Below, in pieces: positions 5,118-5,991 of a DNA stretch of 5,991 nucleotides. A program made the position numbers and the translations under genes. The notes beneath the pieces were generated by a model, which worked only from the letters and a program-made list of their open reading frames with translations, was not told where the DNA came from and made no database searches. Numbering within the stretch: position 1 is the first letter of the stretch; each line of letters starts with the position of its first letter. Origin of the DNA: Pseudomonadota bacterium (lineage in GTDB: Bacteria; Pseudomonadota; Gammaproteobacteria; Burkholderiales; Gallionellaceae); contig JAJXTL010000162.1 in assembly GCA_021783855.1 (NCBI GenBank), forward strand, positions 1 through 5,991, in the 5' to 3' direction.

Positions 5118-5974
5118 TCAGCAACCAGGAAATTCTCAACGCCGACATTCTGATCGTTGACGATCAGCATGCCAATGTGCTTTTGCTGGGCGAGTTATTG
5201 CGCGATGTCGGTTATACCTCTATCGCGTCGACCACAGACCCTTATTCCGTCAGCGAGTTGCATCGAAAAAACCGCTACGATCTGATTCTGCTGGATTTGC
5301 AAATGCCCGGCATGGACGGGTTCGAGGTGATGAAAGAACTGAAAAAAATCGAACCCGATGGCTACCTTCCGGTACTGGTGATCACAGCCCAACCCGATCA
5401 CAAACTGCGGGCGCTGGCCTCCGGCGCGAAAGACTTCGTCGCAAAACCCTTCGATCTGATCGAAGTGCAGACACGTATCCGCAACATGCTGGAAGTGCGT
5501 TTGCTGCACAGGCGGCTTGAGGAATACAACAGACAGCTGGAACAGACGGTACAGGAAAGAACCGCCGAACTGCGTGAAAGTGAAGCGCGTTTTCGCCGTT
5601 TGACCGAGCTGTCGTCAGACTGGTATTGGGAACAGGATGAAAATGGCAATTTCACCAGGATTTTCGGCCCCGCGCTGGAAATGCTCGGCATCCGGATCGA
5701 TGATACATTGGGCGCAATCATGGACAATCGGGGTGCGGGCTGGAATGAGGCCGAGCGCGACATGCTGGCAGCGAAACTGGCCGTCAGACAACCCTTCCTG
5801 GATTTCGTCTACAGCCGGATAAATGCAGATGGCTCCCGGCAACAATTGATGGTGAGCGGGGAGCCGATGTTCGACCAATCGGGAAGATATACCGGCTACC
5901 GTGGCGTCGGCAAGGATGTGACCGACACGCTGCCTGTGCAGCCTGTGTTATCCAGCGCACGGAAGAAGGGATGA
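5114..5974 (+). CDS. Response regulator with REC, coiled coil and PAS domain, no classical output domain
   Basis: A 286-residue cytosolic protein. A receiver domain at about 10-128 has the acidic pair Asp16/Asp17, phospho-acceptor Asp61 in LILLDLQMPGMDGFE, Thr91 and Lys111 (AKPFD), so it is a complete phosphorylation site. A charged coiled coil follows at about 124-160 (LLHRRLEEYNRQLEQTVQER), then one PAS domain at about 158-272 (SSDWYWEQDENGNFTRIFG, ending RYTGYRGVGKDVTD). The chain ends about 14 residues after the PAS domain. No DNA-binding, GGDEF, EAL, HD-GYP or kinase domain follows, although REC-coil-PAS proteins often continue into such a domain. The stop at 5972-5974 is clean within the window, so the protein as seen is short. 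It is probably phosphorylated by the preceding hybrid kinase and may act by protein contact, or pass the signal to a gene beyond the window. A frameshift that split off an output domain is possible but cannot be tested here. Confidence 0.88.
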   Translation: MISNQEILNADILIVDDQHANVLLLGELLRDVGYTSIASTTDPYSVSELHRKNRYDLILLDLQMPGMDGFEVMKELKKIEPDGYLPVLVITAQPDHKLRALASGAKDFVAKPFDLIEVQTRIRNMLEVRLLHRRLEEYNRQLEQTVQERTAELRESEARFRRLTELSSDWYWEQDENGNFTRIFGPALEMLGIRIDDTLGAIMDNRGAGWNEAERDMLAAKLAVRQPFLDFVYSRINADGSRQQLMVSGEPMFDQSGRYTGYRGVGKDVTDTLPVQPVLSSARKKG

Positions 5975-5991
5975 GCATTGTCATATGAGAT

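Overview
The window looks like a chromosomal segment of a betaproteobacterium. The protein sequences (a YqjE/YqjK pair, a Crp/Fnr-type regulator, PAS-rich soluble kinases) and the moderately GC-rich coding sequence fit the Nitrosomonadales/Gallionellaceae type of lineage. This placement rests on remembered family resemblance, not on a search. No rRNA, tRNA, CRISPR array, insertion sequence or phage structural gene is visible.

Layout. (1) Positions 2-573 hold the 3' end of a yqjE-like membrane protein gene and a complete yqjK-like gene, overlapping by ATGA, closed by a compact hairpin terminator (594-622). (2) Positions 650-1164, minus strand, hold a DUF3494 (ice-binding-protein-like) gene. 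It keeps its Shine-Dalgarno site, start codon and C-terminal half, but has lost its signal peptide and N-terminal part and is out of frame with its start, so it is called a pseudogene. It shares the 594-622 terminator convergently with yqjK. (3) Positions 1165-1684 are non-coding. They carry a strong minus-strand terminator (1361-1397), a perfect 12-bp inverted repeat (1407-1440), a dyad-rich region (1558-1588), a probable extended -10 promoter (1593-1601) and a leader hairpin (1621-1639). (4) Positions 1685-5974, plus strand, form a signalling operon: Crp/Fnr-family regulator, a 29-codon cysteine-containing small ORF, an 851-residue soluble hybrid histidine kinase (PAS-PAS-PAS-HisKA-HATPase-REC), and a 286-residue REC-coiled coil-PAS response regulator without a classical output domain.

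How the genes may work together. All three junctions of the signalling operon are 4-nt ATGA stop/start overlaps, so the four reading frames are probably translated as a coupled chain. The kinase start has no visible Shine-Dalgarno sequence of its own, while the small ORF in front of it has a very good one; the small ORF is therefore probably the translational entry point for the kinase. The biochemical logic is inferred: PAS-sensed input, autophosphorylation at His478, transfer to the kinase's own receiver Asp769 and/or to Asp61 of the partner regulator, with the Crp/Fnr protein giving the transcriptional output. No HPt domain is visible in the window, and the operon may continue beyond the right edge.

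The most unusual item is the 29-residue Cys/His-containing peptide ORF locked between the Crp/Fnr regulator and the kinase.
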